Shown here piece by piece: positions 1-9,346 of a DNA stretch of 62,351 nt. The stretch covers positions 1 through 62,351 of the forward strand of contig JAJDOH010000123.1 in assembly GCA_022340265.1 (NCBI GenBank). Direction: 5' to 3'. The notes below the pieces were generated by a model that saw only the letters and a program-made list of their open reading frames with translations, did no database searches and had not been told where the DNA came from. Origin of the DNA: Deltaproteobacteria bacterium. Lineage in GTDB: Bacteria; Desulfobacterota; DSM-4660; Desulfatiglandales; Desulfatiglandaceae. The position numbers and the translations under genes were made by a program. Position 1 is the first letter of the stretch; each line of letters starts with the position of its first letter.

Positions 1-3000
1 GAAGATGCAGAGCGCCGTGGAGACCGGATCTATGCCCTGATCCGGGGGAGCGGTACTTCATCTGACGGTCGTGGCAAGACCCTGATGCAGCCCTACTCCC
101 CTGGCCAATCGCTGGCATTGGAACGGGCTTGGCGTTCCAGCGGCCTGGATCCTTCCTCCTTGGGCCTCCTGGAAGCACATGGCACCGGTACCCCGGAGGG
201 AGACAATACTGAGCTGGAAACCATCGAACGGTTTTTTGGCCATAACTTCACCTCGGCCACACCCGTCATCGGAACAGTGAAGTCGATGATCGGCCATACC
301 ATGCCCGCGGCAGGTTCGGCAGGCTTGATCAAGGCGGCACTGGCCCTTCATCACGGTTTCCTGCCCCCCAGCCTGCATTGCGAGGAACCCAGCGAGGCCC
401 TAAAGAAGACGGGCCTCAGGCTGCTCGCCAAAAGCGAGCCATGGCCCAGGGAATTGGCGCGCATTGCAGCGGTCAACGCATTCGGCTTTGGGGGTATCAA
501 TGCCCACCTGGTCCTGGAGGGCGGGCCCCAGGCTCAGGGCGCCCCCCGCACCCGATCAGGCACTAAGCCTGCGACAGAAGAGATATTGCTTCTGTCGGCG
601 CAGGACCCCGCGAACCTGCAACGTATCCTGTCTTCTGCTCATTCCGAGCCGGAGTCGGGCTCATGCCGCTTGGCAGTGGAAGACCCCACACCGGAAAGGA
701 TGGCCCTCGCCGCTAAAGTAGTGGCACGCAACAAGGCGTGGCACGGGCGAAAAGGCATCTGGTTCACCCCCCGCGGACTGGTCGCCGAAGGGGGGAAGAT
801 CGTGTTCATCTACCCCGGGCTCGCCGGCAGTTTCAATCCGCGGGTGAAAAAACTCGCCGATTACCTTGGAGAGGCGGATCCCTCCTACGATGGCACTTGT
901 GATGACCTGACGGCCATTGGCGTCAACACGGTCAGCTTGGGCCTGTGGATGACGGAGATTCTGGAACGGCTGGGCCTGAAGCCCGATGCCTTGGCCGGTC
1001 ACAGCCTGGGTGAATGGACCGGCATGGTCGTTTCCGGAATTATCGACAGGGGGGAGACTGACCGCTTCATCGCCGAGGTGGTCCCGGCCCTGCAGATAGA
1101 GATCCCTGGCGTGGTGCTCGCCTCCGCCGGCTGCGGGTTCGAAACGGCAAGCCAAGCCATCGATGGGCTGCAGAACATCTCCGTCTCCCATGACAACTGC
1201 CCCCACCAGAGCATTCTCTGTGGCGAGGAATCCAGCATCGACACCGCACTGGAGCGGCTGCGCGAAGCAAAGGTCCTGTGCGCAAAACTAGATTTCCGCT
1301 CAGGTTTTTTCCACTCTCCCCTGCTGGAGCCATACCTCGCCCCGAACGCCGAGCATTTTCAGACTTTCCGCTTCTTCCGCCCCACAATCCCCCTGTGGTC
1401 GGCCACCACCCTGGAACCCTACCCCGTTGATCCGGAGGCGCTGCGCCAGCTCTTTATCGATCATTTGCTGCGCCCAGTGCGATTCCGGGAACTGATCGAC
1501 CGCCTGTATGACGATGGGCACCGGGTATTCATCCAGATGGGCACGGGCAGGGCTCAAGGATTTGTGGAAGACACTCTTAGCGGCAAGGCACACCTGGCAG
1601 CCAGCGCCCTCACCGAAGGGCGCGATGGACTTCATCAAATCCGCCGCCTGGCGGCGGCCCTGTGGTGCGAAGGCTACCCCGTCAGGCTCGAGGCCATCGG
1701 CCTTCATGATGCGCGCCATTATGACGATCAGAAATGTGCCGGAAAACCTCTGTCGTTGCCGCTCGGCATGATATCGCCGATCCTCTCTCCCACTGCCTGC
1801 ACAGCCCTGTCGAACTCCGCCATTCCTGGCGTCCTTGACGACTCCATGCCGCAAGACCCCATCATGCGGGAACTGGCTACGCTAAATCAGGGTGTTTCTG
1901 CCATGGCCCAGGAGGTCGTACAGGCCTGGCAGCAGCACCGCCAGGGAGGCAAAGGAGCAGAACGACCCCAGGCAGGCACGCTCGAAGCACGTACGCTCAC
2001 CCGTACTACACGCTACTCGCTGGATGCATTCCCGGAAGTCATTGATCACTGCTTCATGCGCCAGCCCCCGGGGTGGCCGAACGTAGCTGACCGATTCCCG
2101 GTCGTACCACTCTGCCTCTCTCTGCAAACCCTCATGGATCTCGCCCGGGAGCTGGTTCCGGAGCGTACACCCATACAGCTTGAGCAGATCCGGGCCAGCA
2201 GATGGCTGGAGATCGCCCCTCCTGTGGACGTGGAGATCCAAGCGGAATTCGATGGCAAGGAGCGCGTCCGGGTCCGGATCGGCAATTATCTTCAGGGCAC
2301 GGTCGTTCTTGCAGAACGTTATCCAGAGCCTCCCCCCGCCACCTCCTTGGAGATGGGCACAGGGCCTGAACCCTGCCTCACGGCGCAGCAGTTATATGAT
2401 GACGGTTGGATGTTTCATGGCCCTGGCTACCAGGGCGTGAAGGAATTCGGTCTTATGACCTCCAGGGGTCTCAGTAGCAAACTCGAGTGCCTCCCGGCCC
2501 GCGGTGCGCTTCTTGATGCAGCCACCCAGGCAGCCGGCTTCTGGTTTATCCTCCATGCCACCAAGGACCGCCAGCTCCTGCCTTACCGTATCGACCGGAT
2601 TCGGTTCTTCGGGCCCGATCCCGAACCTGGCACGTGGCATGACTGCACCGTCCATGTCATCGAAATGACCGACGTGTGGGCGCGCTCCAATGTCGAGATC
2701 TCCAGCAATAATAGGGTCTGGGCAAAAATAGAGGGCCTGGAAGACCGACGCTTTGAATCTGACGACCGCTTTTACCGGATGTGGCGAAAGTCCGGCACCC
2801 TGCTTGGTGCCGATGTGGATGCCGACGGTATCAGCACGGTATTGGAGACCTGGCGCACGGCCGCATCACGCTACTTTATTGCCAGGGGCTACCTGGACAG
2901 CGAGGAGCAGGCGGAATACCACCGCAGGAAAGGCATCGCACAGCGTGCCTGGCTTCTGGGAAGGGTAGCGGCAAAGGATGTCGCACGCGCCATGCTCATG

Positions 3001-3477
3001 GACAAGGGCATGAAAAATATCTACCCGATCCAGATCCGAATCGACAACGATGCCAGCGGCCGCCCCATAATTCAGGGCCCCTGGGAGGCGGATTACCGGA
3101 TATCCCTGGCACACAAGGAGACCATGGCTGTGGCCATCATTGCCGAGGGGGAAGACATCGGCATCGACCTGGAACAGATCAGCCACCACGACGAAGCCTT
3201 TGTCGGCACCGCCTTCCTGGAAGAAGAGATGGCGCTGCTCCCTCCGCGGGACCGTGATGAATGGCTGACGCGGCTTTGGGTGGCAAAGGAGGCCTATGCA
3301 AAGGCACGCGGGCAGGGGATATCCAACCCCCGCGCCATCCGTGCGGTCAATCGAGAAGCAAAGCATTTCTTCATCGGCGATACTTGGGTAACCACCCGCC
3401 GGGAAGGTGATTTCATCATCGGCTGGACAGAATCAGCCAATATCTGGCGCCCCGGGCGCCGGGGACCAGGAGACTGA
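1..3477 (+). CDS. Polyketide/PUFA-type synthase, KS(partial)-AT-DH-PPTase
   Basis: The frame is open from base 1, so the protein is cut at its N-terminus; the ketosynthase active-site Cys lies upstream of the window. What remains of the KS carries both catalytic His regions (EAHGTGTP, His codon at 178; GHT at 292). An acyltransferase follows with GHSLGE (Ser codon 1003) and the downstream GFFHS. Next is a double-hotdog dehydratase with His (codon 2047) in the first half and Asp (LLDAATQ, codon 2515) in the second. The C-terminus is a phosphopantetheinyl transferase (IGIDLE near 3160, WVAKEA at 3277). No ketoreductase or internal ACP is seen; the next gene is an ACP, which the fused PPTase could prime. 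Iterative synthesis of a polyketide or long-chain acyl product is inferred. Confidence 0.85.
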   Translation, partial: EDAERRGDRIYALIRGSGTSSDGRGKTLMQPYSPGQSLALERAWRSSGLDPSSLGLLEAHGTGTPEGDNTELETIERFFGHNFTSATPVIGTVKSMIGHTMPAAGSAGLIKAALALHHGFLPPSLHCEEPSEALKKTGLRLLAKSEPWPRELARIAAVNAFGFGGINAHLVLEGGPQAQGAPRTRSGTKPATEEILLLSAQDPANLQRILSSAHSEPESGSCRLAVEDPTPERMALAAKVVARNKAWHGRKGIWFTPRGLVAEGGKIVFIYPGLAGSFNPRVKKLADYLGEADPSYDGTCDDLTAIGVNTVSLGLWMTEILERLGLKPDALAGHSLGEWTGMVVSGIIDRGETDRFIAEVVPALQIEIPGVVLASAGCGFETASQAIDGLQNISVSHDNCPHQSILCGEESSIDTALERLREAKVLCAKLDFRSGFFHSPLLEPYLAPNAEHFQTFRFFRPTIPLWSATTLEPYPVDPEALRQLFIDHLLRPVRFRELIDRLYDDGHRVFIQMGTGRAQGFVEDTLSGKAHLAASALTEGRDGLHQIRRLAAALWCEGYPVRLEAIGLHDARHYDDQKCAGKPLSLPLGMISPILSPTACTALSNSAIPGVLDDSMPQDPIMRELATLNQGVSAMAQEVVQAWQQHRQGGKGAERPQAGTLEARTLTRTTRYSLDAFPEVIDHCFMRQPPGWPNVADRFPVVPLCLSLQTLMDLARELVPERTPIQLEQIRASRWLEIAPPVDVEIQAEFDGKERVRVRIGNYLQGTVVLAERYPEPPPATSLEMGTGPEPCLTAQQLYDDGWMFHGPGYQGVKEFGLMTSRGLSSKLECLPARGALLDAATQAAGFWFILHATKDRQLLPYRIDRIRFFGPDPEPGTWHDCTVHVIEMTDVWARSNVEISSNNRVWAKIEGLEDRRFESDDRFYRMWRKSGTLLGADVDADGISTVLETWRTAASRYFIARGYLDSEEQAEYHRRKGIAQRAWLLGRVAAKDVARAMLMDKGMKNIYPIQIRIDNDASGRPIIQGPWEADYRISLAHKETMAVAIIAEGEDIGIDLEQISHHDEAFVGTAFLEEEMALLPPRDRDEWLTRLWVAKEAYAKARGQGISNPRAIRAVNREAKHFFIGDTWVTTRREGDFIIGWTESANIWRPGRRGPGD

Positions 3478-3478
3478 A

Positions 3479-3745
3479 GTGAGCGACACACTGACCAAGT
3501 TGATCGGGATCATTGAAAGCCTGACGGAAGAGGAGGGCCTGATCCCCGTAACAGAGGAATCCGCTTTTGGAAACGACCTGGAATTGGAAAGCATCGAACT
3601 GGTCACCCTGTTTGAAAGGGTCCAGAAGGAGTACGGTGACCGGGTTGACTTCGTCAAGTGGCTTTCCGGCAAGGACTTCTCCGAACTGAACAGTCTCACG
3701 GTCGGAGACGTCGTTGAGTACATCGACCAATGCCTTACGTCCTAG
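3479..3745 (+). CDS. Acyl carrier protein
   Basis: This 88-residue acidic protein has the carrier-protein helix II motif DLELESIELVTL, whose Ser would take the phosphopantetheine arm. The frame is open further upstream, but GTG at 3479 is preferred: it starts one base after the synthase stop and is preceded by AGGAG (3468-3472), giving a normal ACP length. Its end overlaps the next gene by 16 bases, so the genes are surely co-transcribed. It probably carries the growing chain for the upstream KS-AT-DH protein and is activated by that protein's own PPTase domain. Confidence 0.85.
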   Translation: MSDTLTKLIGIIESLTEEEGLIPVTEESAFGNDLELESIELVTLFERVQKEYGDRVDFVKWLSGKDFSELNSLTVGDVVEYIDQCLTS

Positions 3746-4485
3746 CCAACGGAATCAAGCAGCATTACCAGATGCTTGGCGAAGGCCCCAGGGTCGTCAT
3801 GATCCATGGCCTGCTGCTGGACAATCTGTCGCTTTGGTACTTCACCGCCGGACAGGTCATCAAGCGCCACCGCCAAGCATTGATGTACGACCTGAGATGC
3901 CATGGGAACAGTGACAAAGCCCATTCCGGCTTCGACCTGGAAACACTATCCCGCGACCTGGAAGGGCTTCTCGAAGCCCTGGCACCCGGAGAACAGGTTG
4001 ATCTGTGCGGCTTCAGCTATGGCTGCCTGATCGCCCTGCACTATGCCATGAAACATCCGGATCGCGTACTCAGGCTTGTTCTGATCGATGCCCCCTTGCC
4101 TCCCATCCACGTCGATGCTGACCGGCTGCGGCAGGCGGATCGGGAAACCCTGGTTGCTGCACTGCCGGAACATTTTAAGGAGATCGTCTTCAAAGCCCCC
4201 GGACGGATCATGAAGCTGGCACAGCGCCTCAGATTCATGGCTTACAAGACGAGCCTGCTGGATGATGTACAGAGAGAAGCTCCCATCTCTGCGGATGGTC
4301 TTTCCGCACTGGCCTTGCCTGTGATGTGTATTTACGGTAATCGCTCTGAATACCGCCAGGATGGAGAACGGCTGGTTTCAGCTTTACCCCAGGCAGAAAT
4401 GAGAATCGTAGACGGAACCCACAGGCTGTTGAACGAGAACGCAGCTGAGGTCATGGGGATCGTGGAGGAGTTTTTGAATGAGTAA
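3730..4485 (+). CDS. Alpha/beta-fold hydrolase
   Basis: This 251-residue soluble protein has the alpha/beta hydrolase layout: an oxyanion-loop HG (VVMIHGLLLDN), the nucleophile elbow GFSYG, a late acid region (VMCIYGNRSEYRQDG) and a C-terminal His in GTHRLLNEN. The order fits a Ser-Asp-His triad. It overlaps the ACP gene and sits inside the polyketide operon, so it may release the finished chain as a stand-alone thioesterase or hydrolyse an ester. The substrate cannot be read from sequence. The ATG at 3730 is the only reasonable start. Confidence 0.8.
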   Translation: MPYVLANGIKQHYQMLGEGPRVVMIHGLLLDNLSLWYFTAGQVIKRHRQALMYDLRCHGNSDKAHSGFDLETLSRDLEGLLEALAPGEQVDLCGFSYGCLIALHYAMKHPDRVLRLVLIDAPLPPIHVDADRLRQADRETLVAALPEHFKEIVFKAPGRIMKLAQRLRFMAYKTSLLDDVQREAPISADGLSALALPVMCIYGNRSEYRQDGERLVSALPQAEMRIVDGTHRLLNENAAEVMGIVEEFLNE

Positions 4486-4612
4486 CCTGCCGCAGTGTGA
4501 TCCGCGGATCATCCCAGGCGCATCCCACGCCATCCTTTGGGAAGCAACAACCCGGTTGCGCGCGGAGATTCCCGCATGGATAGAGACCCAGCCCGGCAAG
4601 GCCCTGCCATGA
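4478..4612 (+). CDS. Small 44-codon ORF coupled to both neighbours
   Basis: An ATG overlaps the stop of the hydrolase gene, and the stop of this frame overlaps the likely ATG of the sulfotransferase in an ATGA arrangement, so translation could pass through all three genes. The product, which begins MSNLPQCDPR, has no signal peptide or motif that I recognise. It may be a real small protein, or the displaced N-terminus of the sulfotransferase after a frameshift, since the two frames differ by one base. Conservation in relatives would decide. Confidence 0.4.
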   Translation: MSNLPQCDPRIIPGASHAILWEATTRLRAEIPAWIETQPGKALP

Positions 4613-5835
4613 CAACCCGCAGCTACACGGCGGACAATGGTAACCCCCCCCCCCTTGTCAGTGCCATAAATGGCATCGGTTCCGCCCTGCGGCGAGCCGG
4701 CATCGGGCACCCTCTTTCCACTGGGGAGATCCTGAAGGCAGCCCGGCGTCGCACCCGCCTGCACGACTGGGGAAACGCATTTTTCCTGGAACCGCTCCAG
4801 TGCCTGGTGGATGCATTCGAGGATGAGGCAAAGCTGACGCCCTTCGGCCGGATGGTGGCACACAACCTATTCATATATCACGTTTCACAGCGTCTATATA
4901 ACCAGGATTACCTGCAGCGCCATCCCGAAGCTGCCACCCTTGAGCTCCGAGCGCCCCTGATCGTGGTGGGCATGCCCCGCACCGGCACAACCCTGGCCTA
5001 TAACCTCCTGTGCCAGGATCCTGCCAACCGCCCCCTGATGTTCTGGGAAAGCATTCAGCCTGCACCTCTCCGCCCCCTGCCCCTGGTCAGTGACCGGAGA
5101 GTTTTCCGCAGCCGCATCGCCGCACGGATCATCCATCGGCTGGCGCCGGGGCTGAAACATGTCCATCCCCTGGATCCCGACGGACCGGAAGAGTGTACCT
5201 GGCTCATGGCCAATACCTTCGTCTGTCCCGCCTTCGGCATGTTCGGCAGGATACCCTCCTACATGGATTGGCTCTGGAACCTTGACCACGGAACATGGTC
5301 GAAGGTTTATGAGGACTATGCCAATCAGCTCAGGATCATCCAGCATCAACGGGACACGGGACAATGGGTTCTGAAATCCCCCGTCCATTTCATGTCCCTG
5401 GAACCCCTGCTGCGCGCCATCCCCAATGCCCGTATCATTCTCACCCACAGGGATTCCGTCGACGTCGTCCCGTCTGCCTGCAGCCTTTTCGCGGTCCTGC
5501 GAGGGATGGGCACGGAACACCAGGATATGGCGGAACTGGGCAAATTGATGCTGGAAGACCTTGCGCGGGGGATGCAGCGTGCCCAAGAGGCCCATGACAG
5601 CCACCCCGACCGTGTAATCAAGGCCCACTACCAACAGGTGACGAAAGATCCAGTGGAAACCATTCGGACCATTTACACTCATTTTGGCATTCCCTTCGAC
5701 GATGCATTGGCGGCCAGATTAGATCGGTGGCTGGCGGAATCCAAGCATGTCAAATCCCATACCTATGGCCTTGACCAGTTCGGCCTGGATCCCAAGGAGG
5801 TACAAGAGCGTTTCAGCGACATCGGGGTGGATTGA
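4609..5835 (+). CDS. Sulfotransferase family protein
   Basis: This is a PAPS-dependent sulfotransferase-type protein of 408 residues. The 5'-phosphosulfate loop is seen as VGMPRTGTTLAYNLL, followed by WVLKSPVHF and the 3'-phosphate-binding strand RIILTHRDSVDVVPS. These are the usual order and spacing for the bacterial Sulfotransfer_3-type group. The frame runs upstream to 4537, but ATG 4609 overlaps the stop of the preceding small ORF and is preferred. As last gene of the polyketide operon it is a candidate for adding a sulfate to the polyketide or fatty alcohol product. Some members of this group act on steroid- or lipid-like acceptors; the acceptor here is unknown. Confidence 0.8.
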   Translation: MTTRSYTADNGNPPPLVSAINGIGSALRRAGIGHPLSTGEILKAARRRTRLHDWGNAFFLEPLQCLVDAFEDEAKLTPFGRMVAHNLFIYHVSQRLYNQDYLQRHPEAATLELRAPLIVVGMPRTGTTLAYNLLCQDPANRPLMFWESIQPAPLRPLPLVSDRRVFRSRIAARIIHRLAPGLKHVHPLDPDGPEECTWLMANTFVCPAFGMFGRIPSYMDWLWNLDHGTWSKVYEDYANQLRIIQHQRDTGQWVLKSPVHFMSLEPLLRAIPNARIILTHRDSVDVVPSACSLFAVLRGMGTEHQDMAELGKLMLEDLARGMQRAQEAHDSHPDRVIKAHYQQVTKDPVETIRTIYTHFGIPFDDALAARLDRWLAESKHVKSHTYGLDQFGLDPKEVQERFSDIGVD

Positions 5836-6274
5836 TATGCTCTCTACCGTCCTGAAGACAAACGCTAACCGTTACCCACTTCCAGAGTGTAGCAGAGCCA
5901 GCATTTCCCGGCCATGAATTTGCTCAGTGCGTTTAAAAATATATTTTTAAAGCAAACGGTACGATCAGAAACTTTTCGGAAAAATTAGTTTTGTTGGGAC
6001 TACCAATAATTATTTCAAGGGGTTGCGTTTATTGCGCAAGCCCTTTTTTGTTGGGCGAAAAATCAAAATCCCGTCACGCAAAAAATCGGCCATCCGATGT
6101 GGTTTTCCTTATTTCTGGAGAGAGGAAATTCAATGACCCCGAGCAACCAGACGACGGTGAGGCTCGGTGCCTGTTGACAGTGTTTACCCAATCGTTTAAC
6201 CTGAGCACGGCAGATTACTTCCCGAGCATTGCCGGGAGTCGGATGCCGCCACAACCGAAACGAAAGGGGTGGCC
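5836..6274. other. Intergenic gap, AT-rich, no convincing gene
   Basis: This gap is clearly more AT-rich than the genes on either side. It holds one likely terminator (6019-6049). An open frame at 5991-6359 runs into the thioesterase in another frame, has Arg/Pro-rich translation and no motif, and is not believed. The base-composition break suggests that the polyketide locus ends here. Confidence 0.5.
6019..6049 (+). terminator. Putative rho-independent terminator
   Basis: A stem pairs GGGGTTGCG with CGCAAGCCC (nine positions, one G-G mismatch) around a seven-base loop and is followed directly by six T residues. It lies 184 bases after the sulfotransferase stop and would end the polyketide operon transcript. 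Confidence 0.55.
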
Positions 6275-7063
6275 ATGTCGCTGTTCACGGACGAAACCGA
6301 ATCCGTCGAGGAATCACCCGGACGCTTCCGGGGAAGGATCTCCGGAAACTGGTCCGTGAACGGTAATCCCAACGGCGGGTACCTCATGGGAATCATGGTC
6401 GACGCAGCTCTCCGAAAGAGCGAGAAGAAGCGGACCCCCATCGTCACAGCGAACTTCATTTCCCGCGGGACGCCGGGGACCGCGCAGATTGTCGTCGAGA
6501 AGATCTCCCACTCCCGGCAGTTCCAGCGCTTCCAGGTGAGTCTTTTCCAGGAAGGTGAAGAGAAGGTCCGCGCGCTGGCGACCTTCTCCGCGGAGAAAGA
6601 GAACTGCCCCGACGAACGCTACGAAACCGGCCCGGCGCCACTTCCGTCGCGGGATCGGTGCGTTTCGCTTCCCGACCTTACGGCCTACGGCCTTTTCCGC
6701 CAAGTGGAACTCCTTCTCGACCCTTCATGCGCCGGGTGGCTGCAAAAACGTCTATCGGAGCGATCGGAGAACCGAGGTTGGATGCGACTCCGAGACGATC
6801 ATCCGTACGACATCGCCTCGATCCTCCTTGTGGCAGACGCCCTCCCCCCCGGGATTCTCGCCTCACGCGGCATGGTCGCCTGGGTTCCCACCATCGAGTT
6901 GTCGGTGAGCATTCGGAACATGCCCAAGTCCCGGTGGCTCAACTGCTCCCTCAGGACACGCTTCGTGACCTGCGGGTTGCTTGAAGCGGACGGCGAAGTA
7001 TGGGACGAGAAGGGGAACCTGGTCGCCATCTCCCGCCAGATCGCCCAAGTCCGGACCGGATGA
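6275..7063 (+). CDS. Acyl-CoA thioesterase, double-hotdog (TesB-like)
   Basis: This 262-residue protein has the layout of the TesB/4HBT_3 thioesterase group: an N-terminal hotdog with GNWSVNGNPNGGYLMG, the short substrate-facing helix region, and a second hotdog ending in WLNCSLRTRFVTCGLLEADGEVWDEKG. A GTG at 6269 is in frame, but ATG 6275 lies six bases after an AAAGGGG ribosome site and is preferred. It is GC-rich while both flanks are AT-rich. It may cleave acyl-CoA made nearby, but it is separated from the polyketide genes by a terminator and could be independent. Confidence 0.75.
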   Translation: MSLFTDETESVEESPGRFRGRISGNWSVNGNPNGGYLMGIMVDAALRKSEKKRTPIVTANFISRGTPGTAQIVVEKISHSRQFQRFQVSLFQEGEEKVRALATFSAEKENCPDERYETGPAPLPSRDRCVSLPDLTAYGLFRQVELLLDPSCAGWLQKRLSERSENRGWMRLRDDHPYDIASILLVADALPPGILASRGMVAWVPTIELSVSIRNMPKSRWLNCSLRTRFVTCGLLEADGEVWDEKGNLVAISRQIAQVRTG

Positions 7064-7142
7064 CATCCAACCCGCATGTTTCGAACGCACAGTCAAAAGG
7101 AGCGAACACCGATTCCGGTAGAAGAATCTTGGTAATAGGAAA

Positions 7143-7577
7143 ATGAGAAAGAGCATTCTGTATACCTTGTTTCGCATGGGACGACTCCCGAAGGATATGG
7201 CGCAAATACTCGAAGGCGAGGGAATTGTGCTGCTGGATGAGGGAATTCCGGGATCCATTACGCTGCGGAATTTCAGGGCGCCTGGCAGGATTCATGGCTA
7301 CAAGAAAACGCTGTTTGCCGGATCCCTCGTTGTGACCGAGTTGCGGTTTGCGGCGTTTGCGTTTTCTCGACCCATGGTCAACGTTCCACTGGGTGACCCA
7401 AAGCTGAATTTACTGGACATAACGATTGATCGCCGAAAGGCGTTGATGGTGAAGTTCGACGCACATAGGTTCCATGAAGAATGGAAGGGCACTGTCGAAT
7501 TACGTTTCGCCAGTTCAGTTGCCCACATGTTTGTAGAACGATTGAGCGGGAGTGTGAGAAGCGAAGCAATTCAATAA
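7143..7577 (+). CDS. Hypothetical protein (144 aa)
   Basis: I do not recognise this family. The protein is mixed alpha/beta with no signal peptide, membrane segment or Cys cluster. It contains a Gly/Pro-poor beta-rich middle (GSLVVTELRFAAFAFSRPMV) and a His-containing stretch FDAHRFHEEW. The start follows AGGAAA at 7136-7141. It converges with the sigma-54 activator gene and overlaps its end by seven bases. The coding character is plausible, with few rare codons and no competing frame, but the function is unknown. Confidence 0.5.
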   Translation: MRKSILYTLFRMGRLPKDMAQILEGEGIVLLDEGIPGSITLRNFRAPGRIHGYKKTLFAGSLVVTELRFAAFAFSRPMVNVPLGDPKLNLLDITIDRRKALMVKFDAHRFHEEWKGTVELRFASSVAHMFVERLSGSVRSEAIQ

Positions 7578-8998
7578 AGAGAACCGTTTTTAAAATCCTC
7601 CTTGCGGAGGCCAAATCGCTTCATCTTGTTATATAATCCTCTTGGATGAATCCCGGCAATCTGCGCGGCCTGGCCGACCCTGCCATTTGTGCTTTTGAGG
7701 ACCATGCCGAGATACTGCCTTTCAACCTGATCCAGCACCTTCTTTTGAACCTCGGGGAGCGTTTTGTTGATCCAAGCGTTCGGGTTAAAATTTTCATATG
7801 GAAGAATCTGCTCCGTATTGGAACTTTTCGTATTCACAACATTCGGAAGGTCTATCCGTGAAATTTCGCCGGATCTGCAAATAAGCATGGCGCGTTCAAT
7901 GACATTCATGAGTTCCCGCACATTTCCGGGCCAATCGTAAAGACGAAGGGATTCCAGCGCCGGTTCGGAAATCCGATTGATGTCGCGACCAATTTTATGT
8001 CGGAAATACTCAACAAAATAACGTGCCATGTCAGGGATGTCTTCCTTGCGACGGCGCAGCGGCGGGATGGTGAGTGTTACCACGCTCAAACGGTAAAATA
8101 GATCCTTTCGAAAAGTCCCTTTATCGACTTCCTTTTCCAGATCACGGTTCGTGGAAGCGATGACCCTCACATCCACCCAGAAAGAGTTCTCCCCACCAAT
8201 GGGCTTTACCTCATAATCCTGAAGCACGCGAAGCAATTTGGCTTGCAGATGCAAGGGCATATCTCCGATTTCGTCCAGGAAGATGGTTCCTTTGTGGGCC
8301 AATTCAAAAGCGCCCTTGCGCGTGCGAACGGCGCCTGTGAAGGCGCCCAGCTCGTGACCAAATAGTTCGCTTTCAAGGAGCTGTTCAGGTAATGCGGCCG
8401 TGTTGACCGTAATAAAGGGGCCAGTGGCCCGCGGACTCTCGGCATGAATGGCCTTTGCCAGATGCTCCTTTCCGACGCCTGTTTCCCCGAGTATCAGAAT
8501 AGGAGAAGAACTGGGAATCACCTGCTGAACTTCGTCAATAAATATCTGCATTCCCTCGTTGGCTGAAAAGAAATCCGTAATTTTCGGTTTTTCCAGATTG
8601 GCCGGGCCGAGTCGCTCTTTCCGGCTGAGCTGCCGTCGGGACTCCAGGGTTGTTTCGATGGCTTCTGTAAGGTTTTTTTTGGAAGTACCGGCGTAAAGGA
8701 CCACATCGGCCCCTGCTGCCACCAATTGGGCGGATACTTCAGACGAATCTCTGTCGTGGAGGACGACCGTTGTGGGATTTTCAGGGAGATCGTTGAGAAT
8801 GGCGATGCCCGTATCACTGGGGCCGGGGATAAGAGACTCGCTGATAACAATAATGTCCCCGCAACTGCGGACGACTTTCTGCCATATATCTTGCGTCAGC
8901 CCGAAGCATTCGACCCTGACATCGTAGAGAGAAAACTTCTTTTCAAGATGCCTTTGTAACTCCTTTTGTTTTATTGCGAGAACCAGCCGTATCAGCAT
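7571..8998 (-). CDS. Sigma-54-dependent Fis-family activator
   Basis: This 475-residue enhancer-binding protein has three parts. Residues 1-130 look like a receiver-type domain, but the position of the phospho-accepting Asp reads VISESLIPG, so ordinary phosphorylation is doubtful. The AAA+ domain has Walker A GETGVGKE, the sigma-54 contact loop GAFTGA, and Walker B IFLDEIGD. The C-terminus is a Fis-type helix-turn-helix ([20 protein letters not shown]). The start at 8998 is chosen over 9010 because GGAGG lies just before it. The gene diverges from the operon at 9470, whose upstream region has a strong sigma-54 promoter, so that operon is the likely target. Confidence 0.9.
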   Translation of the reverse strand: MLIRLVLAIKQKELQRHLEKKFSLYDVRVECFGLTQDIWQKVVRSCGDIIVISESLIPGPSDTGIAILNDLPENPTTVVLHDRDSSEVSAQLVAAGADVVLYAGTSKKNLTEAIETTLESRRQLSRKERLGPANLEKPKITDFFSANEGMQIFIDEVQQVIPSSSPILILGETGVGKEHLAKAIHAESPRATGPFITVNTAALPEQLLESELFGHELGAFTGAVRTRKGAFELAHKGTIFLDEIGDMPLHLQAKLLRVLQDYEVKPIGGENSFWVDVRVIASTNRDLEKEVDKGTFRKDLFYRLSVVTLTIPPLRRRKEDIPDMARYFVEYFRHKIGRDINRISEPALESLRLYDWPGNVRELMNVIERAMLICRSGEISRIDLPNVVNTKSSNTEQILPYENFNPNAWINKTLPEVQKKVLDQVERQYLGMVLKSTNGRVGQAAQIAGIHPRGLYNKMKRFGLRKEDFKNGSLY

Positions 8999-9192
8999 AT
9001 GAGCCTCCATGAAAACGGTATATGAATACTGTTTTCCCCGGGATCACCTTGACTTGGAGATAGTATCGGCATCAAATTACCAATTCCAAAATGAAAGAAA
9101 GCCCGATATCCTTTTAATGAAGGGCGTTTTCCCATGATGAGGTGTTTTTTGTCTATGGAAACGCCATAATGCCTGACTTATGAACCCGCCAC

Positions 9193-9211
9193 ATCACGCA
9201 TGGTGCATGAT
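9193..9211. promoter_or_regulatory. Candidate activator-binding dyad (UAS)
   Basis: ATCACGCA and TGCATGAT flank three bases; the arms match at seven of eight positions. A two-fold symmetric site about 140 bases upstream of the sigma-54 promoter is the usual place for an enhancer-binding protein dimer. That the activator at 7571-8998 binds it is inference. Confidence 0.4.
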
Positions 9212-9236
9212 TTATGGTATTCCGATGCGGATGTCA

Positions 9237-9309
9237 AACAATATCGGTAAATTTATACGGATTTACAGGGTCCTGGTGTTCAAATCTACCGCTTCATGGT
9301 GATATTGTT
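9237..9309. repeat. Inverted repeat between UAS and promoter
   Basis: AACAATATC (9237-9245) and GATATTGTT (9301-9309) are exact reverse complements, separated by 55 bases. They could be paired half sites for a DNA-bending or accessory regulator upstream of the sigma-54 promoter. In an AT-rich region such a pair can also arise by chance. Confidence 0.3.
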
Positions 9310-9346
9310 GTTATTATTTTAGATACTTATAGGAAAAGTCCGCAAT

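Noticed and set aside
4894-5682. A 262-codon minus-strand frame
   Set aside because: It is antisense to the sulfotransferase; there are no motifs.
5991-6359. A 122-codon plus-strand frame in the gap before the thioesterase
   Set aside because: It overlaps the well-supported thioesterase N-terminus in another frame, and its late part is Arg/Pro-rich.
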